NCBI GenBank assembly: GCA_963691655.1
Contig: OY829327.1
Coordinates: forward strand, 63,934,079-63,998,078
From: Toxonevra muliebris
Taxonomy: Eukaryota > Arthropoda > Insecta > Diptera > Pallopteridae
Direction of reading: 5' to 3'
Length of the DNA: 64,000 nt
Shown one piece after another: positions 1-11,030 of this stretch. The translations under genes were made by a program, and so were the position numbers. The notes below the pieces were generated by a model. That model was not told the DNA's origin. It worked only from the letters and a program-made list of their open reading frames with translations, and did no database searches. Every line of letters starts with the position of its first letter. Within the stretch, counting starts at the first letter, position 1.

Positions 1-1989
1 AACCTAACCTACGCGCTCGCAAATCACTTTAAAACACTATTGTATACCCCAACACCCGAAACACAGGTAAGTTATGCCCTTCCACTGACCCTAAGTGAAG
101 AAATGGACTGCAAAATATCCCTCGAAGAAGTTCAAGACGCAATACGCCGCAGTAAAGTCAAAAAAGCGCCTGGAGTAGATCGCGTACCGGCGGAATTGTG
201 GAAAAATGCAACACTAGCTGCCATAGAGAGTCTAACGAAAGTGTATAACCATATACGATACAGGGAATATACCATCAAGTTTCCAAATGAATATAATTTA
301 CCCCATACTTAAGAAAGGCGACCCGAGAAACGCCAATAATTATAGAGGCATATCCTTTTTAAATGAAACAGCGAAAACTTTTGCGTCAATCTTACTGGCG
401 CGTTTATCCGCGTTGGTGAACAAACAACCTCCTTAGCGAATGCCAATCTGGGTTCAGGAAAGGTTATTCGACTATTGATAGCATATTCGTTTTAACATCA
501 ATCGCAAGTGAGCATCTACAAACCAAAAGAAAAATGTACATGTTCTTTATCGACTTTAAGGCTGCATTTGATACCGTCGACAGAAGAAGCCTCTTCTACA
601 AACTAAGCAACAGGGGCGTGTCATCGAAAATGCTCAACGCAATACAAAATCTATACTCTGACAACAAAACTGCGGAATGGGATGGTAGGCGTTTGTCTGA
701 CTGGTTTGAGACCAACAAAGGAGTCAAGCAGGGGTGTCTACTTAGCCCTCTACTTTTTGCGCTATTCATCGATATATCAGCCTTGCTACCCGGAGGAGTT
801 CTTCTGGGAAACAACATTATAAAAATCTTAATGTATGCTGACGATATGTTTATCCTCGCAGAGAGTCCACAAATGCTACACCAGATGATAGACGTACTGC
901 ACAGCTACTCAAACGTGGAACCTACAAATAAATACGGATAAATCAAAAGTAATGGTGGTCCGGGAGGGCAGAGGACGTTATTCAAAGGAAGAGTCATGGA
1001 ATCTAAATGAAGTTAAGTTAGAAGTTATAAAACTATATAAGTACTTGGGTGTCATCTTAACTGAAAATATGCGTTTCACGAAGCATCTACAACAAAAGCT
1101 GAAAGACTCGAAAGTCGCGCTAAACAGCACATGGAGAGCACTCTTTGGGAGAAAAAACGTAGACCACAGCACGAAATACAAAATGTTTGAAGCAACGGCA
1201 GGATCAATCATGTGCTATGCTGCCCAAGTCTGGGGCTTTTCACCATACGAAGAAGCAGAAAAACTTATAAGACATTATATTAAAAAAGTATTTCATCTCC
1301 CAATAAATACACCTAATTATGCAATCCATTTGGAAACAGGTCTCCCAACACTTTTTACATACACTCTGCAGCTGCATTTTGGATACATCGACAAAGTTAT
1401 GAATCTACCCGCAAACAGACTGCCGACAATAGTCGCATCGCATCTCTTGGCGAACAAGTCACAATGCTTCCACAAATGGGAAATACTTGCTCGTGAATTC
1501 AACGTTGATATGGTACTTGATGACCGCAATACTTGGGCATCATCACAGCAGTGCCTCATACGCAATATGTACGAAATAGAGAGACAACATTTTGAAGCTC
1601 AAGCCCGGCAAAGCACAACAAGGAATATGTATAAATGCCTGAACTATAATCTGACCGAAAAAAATTACTTTAGAAATCAGTTTGGAACGTACGCAATATC
1701 TGCTATTTTCAAGGCCAGGGTAGAGGTGTTAAATTTAAACTACCGCCCCAACATAAGCAACCAGAACGAAAATTGCTCGCTGTGCAATATGCGCCAGAGA
1801 GAAGACGCTATGCATTTCCTGGCAACATGCCCCATACTACAGGAGCTTAGAATGCTTTACATGAGAAGGCCATCATTAACGCGTGAAGAATGTATTGAGT
1901 TGCTAAATGGGAAAAGCTGGCAATCTTTAATAAACTTTTTAGTCAACGCCATAGAGTATAGAAGAAATATATTGTCAGAAGATTTTTAA
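1..1989 (+). pseudogene. LINE ORF2 reverse transcriptase, frameshifted remnant
   Basis: The product would copy LINE RNA into DNA at the target site. Frame 1 (40-312) has the pre-RT stretch with KKAPGVDRVPAELW. The region 313-530 continues in shifted frames with the NNYRGISFL and CQSGFRKGYST type motifs. Frame 3 (534-941) has FIDFKAAFDTVDR, GVKQGCLLSPLLF and the catalytic YADDM motif (about 833-847). Frame 1 again (952-1989) has EYKYLGV-like LYKYLGVIL, a long thumb/connection region, and a C-terminal CSLCNMRQREDAMHFLATC zinc-binding motif. Both catalytic aspartates of YADD are kept, but the frameshifts make the copy dead. No apurinic-type endonuclease domain is in the window, so the 5' half is missing or lies upstream. 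Confidence 0.85.
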
Positions 1990-2136
1990 TATCACTGCCA
2001 AGTAAATTGCTTAAGTTTGTCTATGGCGACGGCTCTGAGGCATGCCATTATTCTATGTTCTTTAAAATTATAATAAGAACTTATTCGCAATTCATTTATG
2101 AAAATAAAGAACATGCTACTACTACTACTACTATAA
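1..2136 (+). mobile_element. Non-LTR retrotransposon (LINE), 5'-truncated by the window edge, frameshifted
   Basis: Coding matter of a LINE ORF2 runs from the window start to about 1989. It is followed by a short 3' UTR with AATAAA at 2103 and a (CTA)n tail around 2114-2132, a typical LINE 3' end. The reading frame is broken at least twice (around 310 and between 430 and 535), and again near 940. The clade was not assigned. The C-terminal cysteine/histidine motif and a long region after the reverse transcriptase resemble fly elements annotated as endonuclease-reverse transcriptase. A related antisense scrap lies at 3037-3330. Confidence 0.85.
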
Positions 2137-2807
2137 GTTTATTGATTGCAAATTTTATGCGAACTATTTTAATGCGATCACCAGTCACCAATGTTCTTTT
2201 ACACCGAATTCAATTTTTCAACGTCAAATTACATAAAAACTTTAGGACACACAAAAAAAAAAAAATTTTTACACCGCAATTCGTTTCTCGGTTGAGCCCC
2301 CAAAATGTGGGACTTCCTTTAATTAAAACGAGATGATGTTCTTACTTTATAAAATGTTTATTAAAAAAAGGATAGTCCGCTGTAGAAACGAGTGCGCATA
2401 TGACGATGGCTATTTGCGTACTCTCTCGTGTTGTTGCTCGTTCGTTTTGTTCTAGTCAGTGTTGCCTACGTTTGTATTGTCTCGACTTGTTCCTTAAGTT
2501 TGTTCTAAAAGTCTTGTCTACTTCTTGCGTGTCTTGTCCCATCGTTTTCTCCACTTCCCACATGTATTTGAGATAAAAGTAAAAAAAATAAAAAAATAAA
2601 TAAAATACTTCCCGTCTACTATCCAGATAAAAAAACTAGCTATGGATAGCTTAATTTTTATATAAAATATTTAATTCTTAAAATGCGAAATGAAAATAAC
2701 AACAACAATTTTTTGTTTTTTTTTGTAAAGAGCCAAAAGAGCCCATTGAGCTACTGGCATAAGACATAAACAAGACAACCAAATGTGATCAAGCGAAAAA
2801 CAGAAAC
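2137..2807. other. No recognised gene; AT-rich interval
   Basis: The stretch has poly-A/T runs, and 2330-2600 contains a mixed-composition block (around 2380-2530) that looks like an old repeat. I could not assign it. Short open frames here show no domain. Confidence 0.5.
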
Positions 2808-3023
2808 AAATATTCTTAGCGCGCAACCGCAACAACAAATATTCATAGCAGTGCAATGATTTGGGAAGCGAGGCTCAAAAAATATTCTTTGCGCGCGACC
2901 GCAACAAAAAATATTCATATGAATGCAGTGATTTCGGCAACGAGGCTCAAAAAATATTGTTTGAGCGTGACCGCAACAACAAATATTCACAGCAATAAAA
3001 TGATTTCGGCAATGAGGCATGCG
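2808..3023. repeat. 72-bp tandem repeat, three units
   Basis: The string AAATATT(C/G) followed by GCG-rich text and CCGCAACAACAAATATTCA recurs at 2808, 2880 and 2952, exactly 72 bp apart. Each unit continues with TGATTT(C/G)GG(C/A)A and GAGGC. The units differ by scattered substitutions. Short open frames on both strands across this block come from the repeat periodicity and are not genes. Confidence 0.9.
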
Positions 3024-3034
3024 CGTGCCTCATT
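3011..3034. repeat. Small inverted repeat (9-bp arms, 6-nt loop)
   Basis: AATGAGGCA at 3011-3019 pairs perfectly with TGCCTCATT at 3026-3034 around TGCGCG. The left arm is the end of the third 72-bp unit, so the hairpin marks the array end next to the antisense LINE fragment. Confidence 0.8.
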
Positions 3035-3036
3035 GC

Positions 3037-3330
3037 TCAATGCTGAAGTGTTTCATTTTCCCCAACGTTGCATAAATTGCAGATTTTTGACAATGTGTCA
3101 CCAAATTTATTTGCTCTCAGTAGCAAAATGTCACAGCGCGCTTTAAATATTTCCGTTATTTGTTCTTGCTGTAGATTCTCACATATATATGTAGATCCTA
3201 CTTCCGGGTTCCAATATCTGTAGAAAATCTTGGCGCTCGATACTGCTTTCAGTTTGAATTCATCACATACTTTGTTTTTAAGCCTTGTTACCAATTGCTC
3301 ATTCATTTGCTGCCATACCTGAATCGTCAA
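3037..3330 (-). pseudogene. LINE ORF2 C-terminal fragment (antisense)
   Basis: The minus strand reads about 97 residues with IFKARCDILLLRANK and ICNLCNVGENETLQH. These align by eye with IFKARVEVLNLNYRP and CSLCNMRQREDAMHF of the plus-strand LINE at 1-1989. Both have the same C-x2-C...H zinc-binding end, so this is the same or a sister LINE family, inserted in the opposite orientation and truncated on both sides. There is no start codon of its own and no RT core. Confidence 0.75.
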
Positions 3331-3554
3331 AGAATATTTAAAATTCTGCTCCCAACTGATTAATGTCTTTACATCAGAAGATATTTTCTCTTAGAATTTG
3401 TTTAGTAAATTTGTATGGGAGCCTATCTTTTTCATATGTGTAAATAGTTTTATAAATATAGTGCATATGCAAGCTTAACTTTAGTTTTTTTCAACTCGGT
3501 TACAGCCCCCGACACATTCGTTAGCTCCGTTAACACTTTTTTGTTAGATCCCAC

Positions 3555-4080
3555 TGGAATACAAAATTTCACTTTAAAAATATAACATGAAACAAAGTAT
3601 GTTTTCTAAACTAAATCGAGAACGCTGAACACGAAAATCATATTCATTTTTTTTTTCTATGGGTAAGTTTTGGAGATATGACAAAATAAAGGTTTTTCAG
3701 GTTACAGTTTTACTTACAGACTAATATCTTTTTACCTATAGTATCGACCGTTTTACATTGTATATCATAGGAAATATATACATATATATTACGCTACTTA
3801 TGCTGCTATGTTTGTTAAAATCGGATTATAAATGACTGAGATATAGATGTTGAAAGTTAAATTTCCGTGTGATTTTTGAGAAATTTTCACACAAGTCGTG
3901 GGCTAAGTTTTCTTTCTCACAGAAAGTAATTACAAAATCTGAAGTTTTATTTTTTAATTGATAGACCATTTCATTACAAAAGCATAAAACGATAGCAATC
4001 GGATCAAAAATGACAAAGTAATCAAGGATTGCGTAAAAATAAAATATTCTCTCTCTAAATTTTTCTCAAAATTCATTCTG
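3555..4080. repeat. Repeat arm shared with 40730-41215 in inverse orientation
   Basis: Reading 3555-4080 on the minus strand gives the sequence found on the plus strand at about 40730-41215. Shared features include the CACACAAGTCGTGGGC block, the CACTGGAATACA block and the text around ATATGACAAAATA. The copies are diverged but clearly related. The segment directly follows (on the minus strand) the decayed coding sequence at 4108-4700, so it is probably the 3' flank of that mobile family. Confidence 0.75.
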
Positions 4081-4107
4081 CTGTAAAAAATGATAAGCCA
4101 CCACTTG

Positions 4108-4700
4108 AACTTTTGCAATTTTTCGCTGTCGGGTCTTTCGTGATCAAGAACCAGCAGTAGTCTGCCATCATGCCCTCATCCCTGAAACTTTGATATCGTC
4201 TTTCGATTTCAGCCATATCTTGGTGGAACTGTTCGCCCTGCTCGTCACTTTCTGCCCCCAGATTTGATGGAAAGAAGACGAATGGCTGAATAAAAACTGC
4301 ATCTTGGGAGGCATATTCGCACCTGAATTTTCGGAATTAAATTTATTTATCGTTGAATAAATGAATAAGGAATCAACTTTCAATTCACCGTAAATCAAAC
4401 TTATTTTTCCAACATTACGTCGATGAGTTGGGCAAAAATTTTTGAACAATATTTGCAAATGCTTCTCATGGTTCTCGTTTTAACTCACTCAAACATTCAA
4501 TAATCCAGCATTGTCGAACAATTTGCGGTTTAATTTTTTTTAATGACAATTTCGAAGACCCTCTTTGTAATGATTTCATTGCGCTAGCGTTATTTTTCAA
4601 CGCTTTAACGAAATTCTTCATGAGACCAAACATGATGTGGAGGGGCGAAAGAATGATTTGGTTTTTATCGACGAGTACATCGTTAATAATATTGTGGCCC
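4108..4700 (-). pseudogene. Decayed copy of an unnamed conserved insect coding family
   Basis: Three collinear minus-strand pieces in changing frames are recognisable. About 4700-4480 reads LSPLHIMFGLMKNFVKAL followed by about 40 more residues without a stop. About 4458-4255 reads NMPPKMQFLFSHSSSFHQIWG. About 4251-4108 reads ESDEQGEQFHQDMAEIE, then RRYQSFRDEGMMADYCWFL. I recognise this motif order (LPPLHIKLGLMKNFVKA; a later EEQGERFHQD; then MMADYCW) from a widespread family of uncharacterised repeat-associated insect proteins. I know of no assigned function. The frame breaks show that this copy is dead. It may be cargo or a gene of a DNA transposon, because its flanks recur at 40.5-41.2 kb. 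Confidence 0.75.
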
Positions 4701-4739
4701 CGAAGTATGTTGGTTTCACTTCAGTTCATCATTTTCTCG

Positions 4740-5584
4740 TGTTCTCCTTTTTTATATTTCCAATGGTTATCCAGTTATTAGTAAAAAAATAGCTTTTTCA
4801 CCAAAGGGAGGGGCTTTTTGGGGGGGGAGCCTGGGAAGGGTCGCACTGCAGCCGCAGAACTGTTTTTTGTGGTTTTTCCATCTATCATACCCGACTAACA
4901 ATTACTGAATCTTATAGATAAGATTTTTTATGAACTTTTGGTGCATTTTTTACTCTACCGACTGGACTTATATGCCATGACTGACGAGCGTTGTTCTATC
5001 AAAAAGTTGACTGTCATCTACGAACTTTTTGTTCAACATTTTATTAATAATTACACTTTCAGCAAATTACAAATCTTTTTTAATTTGTTTTATACAATAT
5101 CACTTTTTCACAAATTCACTTATCCTCTTGAGTTCGACTTGCTCAAAAATTACACAATAACAAGCAAAATTAGTTGAAGACAAATTCAATAGATGTTAAA
5201 ATAGCAGTAAATGACGAAGAACAATTACGAAGCAAAGTTTTTGTTTGCTTTTGTAAAACGACACAGCATACCGTTCATTTAAGACTTCGAACTGGCGGAT
5301 CTATAGATGTATTTGTCACCATAATATGCACTAGTTCAAGAAAAAAAGAAAATCGTATTGTTTCAACTGGTGAATCTTTGCATTCAATTAGGAACTAAAT
5401 ACCGAACAAGTGAATTTGTTCCAACCACAGAATTAGATCTTTTTGTATCTAGTTCGCTGTTTCACTGCAGGGTGTTTATTTATATGTGTATGTATTCAAG
5501 TTTTCGTGTTTAAAAATATTTTTCATAATGGATAACGAAATGCCTGAATAAGTTGAATAGTTTTTCATACTTACCTTTTTTTGC
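4740..5584. other. No recognised gene
   Basis: The interval has a G run at about 4815-4828 and two short plus-strand open frames (4938-5177 and 5174-5398) with no domain that I recognise. It ends at the TA target site of the mariner element. Confidence 0.5.
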
Positions 5585-5586
5585 TA

Positions 5587-6859
5587 TTGGGAGTATGAAT
5601 GTATAAGCTCGTATTTTTTTCGTAATTTGGACATTTATTGTGAAAAAGTGATTATAAGTTTATTCTTTAAAGTATTGTCCATCGTTAGCCACAACCTTTT
5701 CCCATCTTTCTGGTAGCATACGGATTCCGCGTCGAAAGAACTCCTCATCTTTTGAGGCTATCCACGAATCGACCCATTTTTTGAGTTCTTCGAAAGAATG
5801 GAAGTGCTGTTCAGCCAGGCCATGTGTCATCGATCGGAACAAGTGGTAATCAGAAGGAGCAATGTCTGGAGAATACGGCGGGTGCGGTAGCACTTCCCAT
5901 TTAAGCGTTTGCAGGTATGTTTTTACTTGCCTTGCAACATGCGGCCGAGAATTGTCGTGCTGAAGAATAACTTCGTCGTGTCTATTCTCATATTCTGGCC
6001 TCTTATCCTTTAATGCTCGGCTCAAACGCATCAATTGTAGTCGGTAGCGATCGTTTCATTCGGTTTCAATAGCTCATAATACACGACACCTTTCATATCC
6101 CACCAAATACACAGCATGAGCTTGGATCCATGGATGTTCGGCTTTGCCGTTGATGTTTATGCATGTCCGGGCGGTCCCCATGATTTTTTACGCTTTGGGT
6201 TATCGTAACGTATTCACTTTTCATCGCCAGTCACAATACGATGCAGAAAACCGTTTCTTTTCTGTCGTTCAATCAGCAGTTCACATGTGAAAAATCGTCG
6301 TTTGACGTCTCTCGGCTTCAATTCATACGGCACCCAATTTCCTTGCTTTTGAATCCTTCCCAATGCTTTTAATCGTTTAGAAATGGTTGATTGATCAAGT
6401 CCTAAAGATTCTACAAGTTATTGTTGCGTTTGACATGAATCTTCTTCGAGTAATGCCTTCAATTCTTCATCTTCGAACTCTTTCGGGACGCCTGAACGTT
6501 TCCTGTCTTCAACATCAAAATCACCACTTTTCAAACGGGCATACCACACCTGACACATTCTAACGACTATAGCACAGTCAGGATAAGCTTCAGTGAGTAA
6601 ACGATGTGCTTCAGTTGCGTTTTTCTTTAAATGGAAGAAGCAAATTAAAACTTCCCGCAAATGTTTTGTTGGCACGAAATTCGACATTTTCAGCTATAGT
6701 AAAACACTTTTGTAAAATTATGAAAATTATTTGACAGATGAATTCTTATAGTATTTTTGGCGCTCTTCGAGATAGAATAGCTGTCAATGTCAAAAAAATG
6801 GCGCGTATGATAGATATGAAGTTAGTCACAATTTCGAGTTTATACATTCATACTCCCAA
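5587..6859 (-). mobile_element. Full-length mariner element (Mos1-like), TA target duplication
   Basis: The element spans 1273 bp, a normal mariner length. Its terminal inverted repeats are TTGGGAGTATGAATGTATAA at 5587-5606 and the reverse complement ending at 6859. They continue for about 25 bp with one mismatch. TA lies immediately outside both ends (5585-5586 and 6860-6861). The transposase is on the minus strand. The promoter-proximal half (6179-6859) was later duplicated and reappears at 21085-21765, so the insertion predates the tandem duplication. Confidence 0.95.
5660..6687 (-). pseudogene. mariner transposase, inactivated
   Basis: This is a cut-and-paste DDD transposase of the mariner family. 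The N-terminal HTH half begins MSNFVPTKHLREVL (start at 6687). The catalytic core keeps TGDEK, then HDNSRP, then YSPDIAPSDYHLF. From the Asp of HDN to the Asp of APSD there are 34 intervening residues, the mariner DD34D signature. The C-terminus PERWEKVVANDGQYFK ends at 5660. Lesions: TAA at 6418-6420 (a Glu codon in the duplicate at 21.3 kb), TGA at 6214-6216 (Trp in the duplicate), TAA at 6157-6159, and a 1-base frameshift near 6045. The copy cannot make transposase. Confidence 0.95.
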
Positions 6860-7210
6860 TATTATAAAGCATCAAAAACTAAAAAAACAAAAATAAAATT
6901 AAATGAATTTGAGTCGACATTAGCTACTTTAGGCGTTATTTAGACCGTACGTTTTATTATCAGTAAACTGTTTGTATAATACAATATTAACCTTAAGCAG
7001 TTACAAAGTTTGTAGGTGAATTTTGCAACAGTTTTTATGCATAAATATAAAGTTTTCAACAAATTTTTCTTGGGGGGGACTTACATATTTAAGTTATGAA
7101 TAATTTTGATGACACTTTAATACATCATACAATTAAATTAAATAAAAATGAACCTTGCGAAATTGCTAAATTCTATACTTTTTCATCAATTGCGTTCAAC
7201 ATTTATTTAT

Positions 7211-8006
7211 TTATTTGTTTTTTGCAGCTAATTTCAGCAACAGCGTCAAAAATGAAAAAGCCTGAGTCACCACCTGCAAAACCAAAATAAAATTGTTAAA
7301 ATTAAATTTCTTCTATACATAAACGCTTTGAAATCTAATAGTTTTTACCCCACGCAAACGTTCAATATCCATTGGATAAAATTTTCCCGCTGTCAGCTTA
7401 ACTGCATACTTTGTATTCACTAAAAATACCATAATATCTGTGCGTATCAAATTGGAATTTTGCCACCATTGCGAACGCCAGAATGCATCGCCGACGCGTA
7501 TGCTATGATTGCGCAACAGCTCACCACAATAGGTGAACATCAACAGTTCGATGAGTGTCAACGCTAAATATTGTATGAGATTAATGGTGCGCATAAATGA
7601 ACGGTCTCCCTATAAAAATCAATCAGAAAACAAAGGAAAATATTAGACTTTGCACAATGATATGAAAGGGTAAAAGGTCAACTGTTCTGTACAGACCGCC
7701 ACTCCTACGAATACCAACAAACACAATTGCAATGTTATTTGCAGCGATATAGCGAGACAATATGGATTGAAAAGTTCCTCCAATTTATTGCAACATTCCA
7801 ACACAAAACGATGTAACTGCACACAATCCACCAGCGCTTCATGGAGCTTGAGTTGCAGCGAGTTTGTTTGTTCTCTTCGGTTTTTATTATTATTATTATT
7901 TTCACGCATCTTGTGTATTATATGCAAATCTGTTTTTTGTTCTACTGAGAAGAGATATTGATTAAGTTCATCTTCCTCACCAAAGACCAGTTGCTCTTGC
8001 ATTGAG
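7211..8006 (-). CDS. Odorant receptor exons 3-5, duplicate cassette (copy 1)
   Basis: This is a second set of the last three coding exons of the OR gene on this strand: exon 3 7697-8006, exon 4 7349-7609, exon 5 7211-7273 with stop TAA at 7211-7213. Splice sites are present: acceptor TTTCAG before 8006, donor GTCTGT after 7697, acceptor TATAG before 7609, donor GTAAAA after 7349, acceptor TTGCAG before 7273. It encodes the OR C-terminal half, including ELLMFTYCGELLRNHS and LTAGKFYPMDIERLRG, and ends in FSFLTLLLKLAAKNK. The predicted protein is identical to that of the cassette at 22117-22912; exon 4 and exon 5 each show one synonymous difference. No exon 1-2 pair lies next to it. It could be used only by splicing across copy 2 and the BEL element, or it may be an orphan exon trio. 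Confidence 0.85.
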
Positions 8007-8090
8007 CTGAAATAATTTTGAATAATAATTATTTATTGTGTCATTATTTGAAGGGAAACGTAAATTAAACCAGACTAGGCAGAGCGCCCA

Positions 8091-8109
8091 GTGATCGAAA
8101 ATCGATCAC
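8091..8109. repeat. Short inverted repeat in OR intron 2 (also in copy 2)
   Basis: GTGATCGA and TCGATCAC form perfect 8-bp arms around AAA, 85 bp upstream of exon 3. The same motif is in copy 2 at 22997-23015. A role is not evident. Confidence 0.6.
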
Positions 8110-8341
8110 ACTCTAGGGATAAAAATGAGATTTGCATTCACAATAAAAAAACATTCTATTGCAAGTGTGTCAAGAATGATAGAATACAAGATTGCGCCAA
8201 TAAGTTGCAAAAATAGTTCGATTCATATTAAGAATTCAACAAACACGTATTTTTTTGTTTTTGCAATTTTGTTTATAAAGTTTTTACTAAAAAAAATTGG
8301 TATGTGACATATCTGCAACATTGCGTTAAAAGGGAATAAAA

Positions 8342-8710
8342 TTATGAATCATGAAAGGAACGAAAACAATTATTGTTTTTGTTGTAGCATAAAGTTATAA
8401 CGAATTTTTCTCCTTGACAGTTAGGAAAATTTGCATCTAATTCTTTTATCTGCCCATACGGGCCAATGATCAACTTGGTATTGTCGTATTGCCTTTGTAG
8501 GTGTATCCAGTACATTTCTTTTACGTTTCTTAGCTTCAATAGCAAGTTGAATACAATGTCGATTTTTTTGGTTTGGTTTTAATAAAAGTTTAAATAGAAG
8601 ATAATTCCTTATCCTGCAAGTACTTAGCTCCTCTTACTTTTTTATATAATAACCACGAATTGGCCATTGCCAGATCTAGCAAATTGTAAAACAAACGAAC
8701 TTGCAACCAA
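8342..8710 (-). pseudogene. piggyBac-like transposase C-terminal relic (copy 1)
   Basis: Minus-strand text around 8710-8640 reads RLFYNLLDLAMANSWLLYKK, which resembles the conserved late helix of piggyBac-type transposases. Nearer the end, 8545-8342 gives CQGEKFVITLCYNKNNNCF followed by a final RSFHDS. This resembles the cysteine-rich C-terminus (CxxKxxVxLC...NCFxxFH) of the same family. Stops and frame changes separate the pieces. It lies inside OR intron 2 on the same strand. The identical relic at 23248-23616 is the duplicate. Confidence 0.6.
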
Positions 8711-10658
8711 ACATTAATTATGAATATAAATTACCGCAACAAAGTAAATAAGCTTAAGAAAGTTTTGATAACCAAATACTTTTGCTCTGAGATCAAATGC
8801 ACTGCAAAAATTACCCGTTATATGGTAATGTTGCATTTATATCACATTAGTGTGGTCCAAAAAAATAAAAAATAAAAGTGTAAAAATCTTTTCTCCTCAA
8901 GTTTATTTTTATGCCATTATGCATAAATCAATTCGAAAAAAATTTTGTCAAAAAGAAACCATGTTTGGAGGTCGCTCCACATAAATTTAATTTTATTTAG
9001 GCATTTAGTTAATATATAGGTACATATAATATAAAAACTTAATATTTATGAGAGAAGTGCTGCTTTTGATGGTCACAGGAAGCTATTTTTATGGTTTGCG
9101 ACAAAACGAAGCTTTTGTTCCCAATCTTTGGGAAGAGTCTGGCTATATTTTTGAATCAAACCGATTCCCCGTTCAGATGTGTCACTCACAACCCTAACAT
9201 TACAGCAATGATTGCAAAATTCAAATTAAACTAGGTAATTTATCCAAAGTTCACATTCTATATTTAGAAATTTTTCCACTTTAATTTTTCCTCCATGAAG
9301 AATTAAATCGAAGAAAGAATTGGTTCATTTAGTTACAAACATTTCCAAGTCAGAATCTTGTTGCTTAGTCAATTGTATTTGTCGCCAAAAAATAGGTAGT
9401 AATTAGGTAATAAATAAAGCCATATTTACTATTTTTGTTTCCTCTCGGTAAGTCAACTGTAACTGGTTTTTGGAGATGAATATTTTTAGGAAGTAAATTT
9501 TTTTAGATGGGCATCAAGCTTGAGGAGAAGGATCAGGAGCTCGGAAAGCTTTTCGCTGTAAAAGTTCACAATATTCGCCCCTGGGATCAATGTTTTTTCA
9601 ATGCAATTAGTAGATACTCCATCATTTTTCTCATGCATAGAAGTTTTTAAAAGCCCTTGAATATTTCAGGACTAAAAACATTTAAAAAAACAGCTGAAAG
9701 AAAAATTTCCATCACATGATGGCGGCATGCGATCCAGACGAATTCTGTTTCAAGTTTTTTTCAATAGTGGTACAAGCTCCTTTATTAAATCCTGTATAGT
9801 TCGTTGTCGTTTCAAAACAAGTTCTTTAATATTTGGCTTTAAATTCTACTCTTCTATAACTTCAACTTAAACTTGTGCTTAATTATCTCCCGTTCCCTTG
9901 CAAGTCTTGGGTATCCCCAAAATATTTTCTTAGCCATTCCCAATAATAATTATCGTTATTCGGTCAACTTTTTCTTTGAGTCCGTTAAAAAAAGCTAAAA
10001 TTTTCCATCTCAATGTAAAAGAAAATGCGCTACTAAAGACAACTCATTTTGTTCAGATATGGTGGCTTTCTGTCTCACTTGCATTCTGGAGCGTCTAATG
10101 CAGCTTCGAGAAAGTCAGGCTTAAGTAGTATATACATATCCATCCTTTATGAACTAATTACCTGCATCCAAGTGGTAAAAAATGCATCTTGTAAAGCTAT
10201 AATTTGAATACTTTTTTTGTTCTTCATTCAAGCATGGACCACACCAAAGAGCGGTGGATGTTATACGTGAAGAATTTAAACATTTGTATAAAATGTGGAA
10301 ATAAATGATATTTATTAGTTTTAATTAGATTATTCGCTGATACAAATATATATATATATATATATATTTAACTTTTCATTCATAACATGTGCCACAAATG
10401 TAGCGATAAGGTTGCTTCATAATACGCAGTAATGTAAATCCAAAGAATTAAATAATATAAAGCATAGAAAAGATGGTAAAAAAAAATTTTGTTATAATTT
10501 TTGAATCAGGTCTAATAAAGTAAAATTAAAAAATTAATGTTAATACTACCGAGACGATATTGCAACTTCCAACGCTCGCATAACCAGATCCTTTGCCTAA
10601 TTAGGATATCTTTAGTGTGAAATTGAAAGAGGAATCTATGAAAAGTAAGATATTCAGT
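8711..10658. other. Intron-type sequence with old coding scraps
   Basis: No intact gene is visible. On the minus strand around 9200-9060 a reading with VVSDTSERGIGLIQKYSQ, then LPKDWEQKLRFVANHKNSF, resembles an uncharacterised repeat-borne insect protein family with a (N/S)D(T/C)(A/S)ERG(V/I) motif. The frame does not stay open. Copy 2 has the same text at 23617-25564. The identification is weak. Confidence 0.35.
10346..10368. repeat. (TA)n microsatellite
   Basis: About eleven TA units in copy 1; the equivalent run in copy 2 begins near 25252. Confidence 0.8.
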
Positions 10659-10764
10659 CCTATTCTAAATATTTCCGAATGAAATCCCCAGGAAAAGTTG
10701 TTTCTTTTTCATTCTTTTCCTATATAAATCCCGGGGATTTAATTTCGGGAATATTTAGAATAGG
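10659..10764. repeat. 106-bp foldback repeat (copy 1)
   Basis: CCTATTCTAAATATTTCCGAA at the left end pairs with TTCGGGAATATTTAGAATAGG at the right end, and the arms continue to the GGATTT/AAATCC region. The arms are about 31 bp around a pyrimidine-rich loop. It is probably a tiny MITE or a MITE hairpin. The copy 2 equivalent is 25565-25670. Confidence 0.8.
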
Positions 10765-11030
10765 GTTGATTTATTTTTGGATGCAAACCAAGATTCGAAT
10801 TTTTTAATTTTGGCCAGCTAGATTTTTCAGCGGCCCCATAATGAACTGCTTATATGTAAATGCAAATAAAGAAAATGATAATCTACATCACATAGACATA
10901 AGCTCTCTCATGGCGTAATCTTCTATTCTATCATTCTTGCAAGTGTGTGGTGAAATAAAAAGAAAACACTGTGTTCATATGGCCGCTAGAGGGACAATGC
11001 ACAGTTACATTCACAACATTCTTCTCTCAG

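Noticed and set aside
2808..3023. CRISPR-like array
   Set aside because: Units are contiguous 72-mers without spacers, in a eukaryotic, repeat-rich setting.
7096..7290. Plus-strand 64-codon frame, also at 22002-22196
   Set aside because: It is antisense to OR exon 5; the minus strand there has the splice acceptor, coding text and stop of the receptor.
7313..7348. Read-through of OR exon 4 into a stop at 7313 as the true C-terminus
   Set aside because: A GTAAAA donor after GGG and a downstream exon with the family-typical FSFLTLL ending fit much better.
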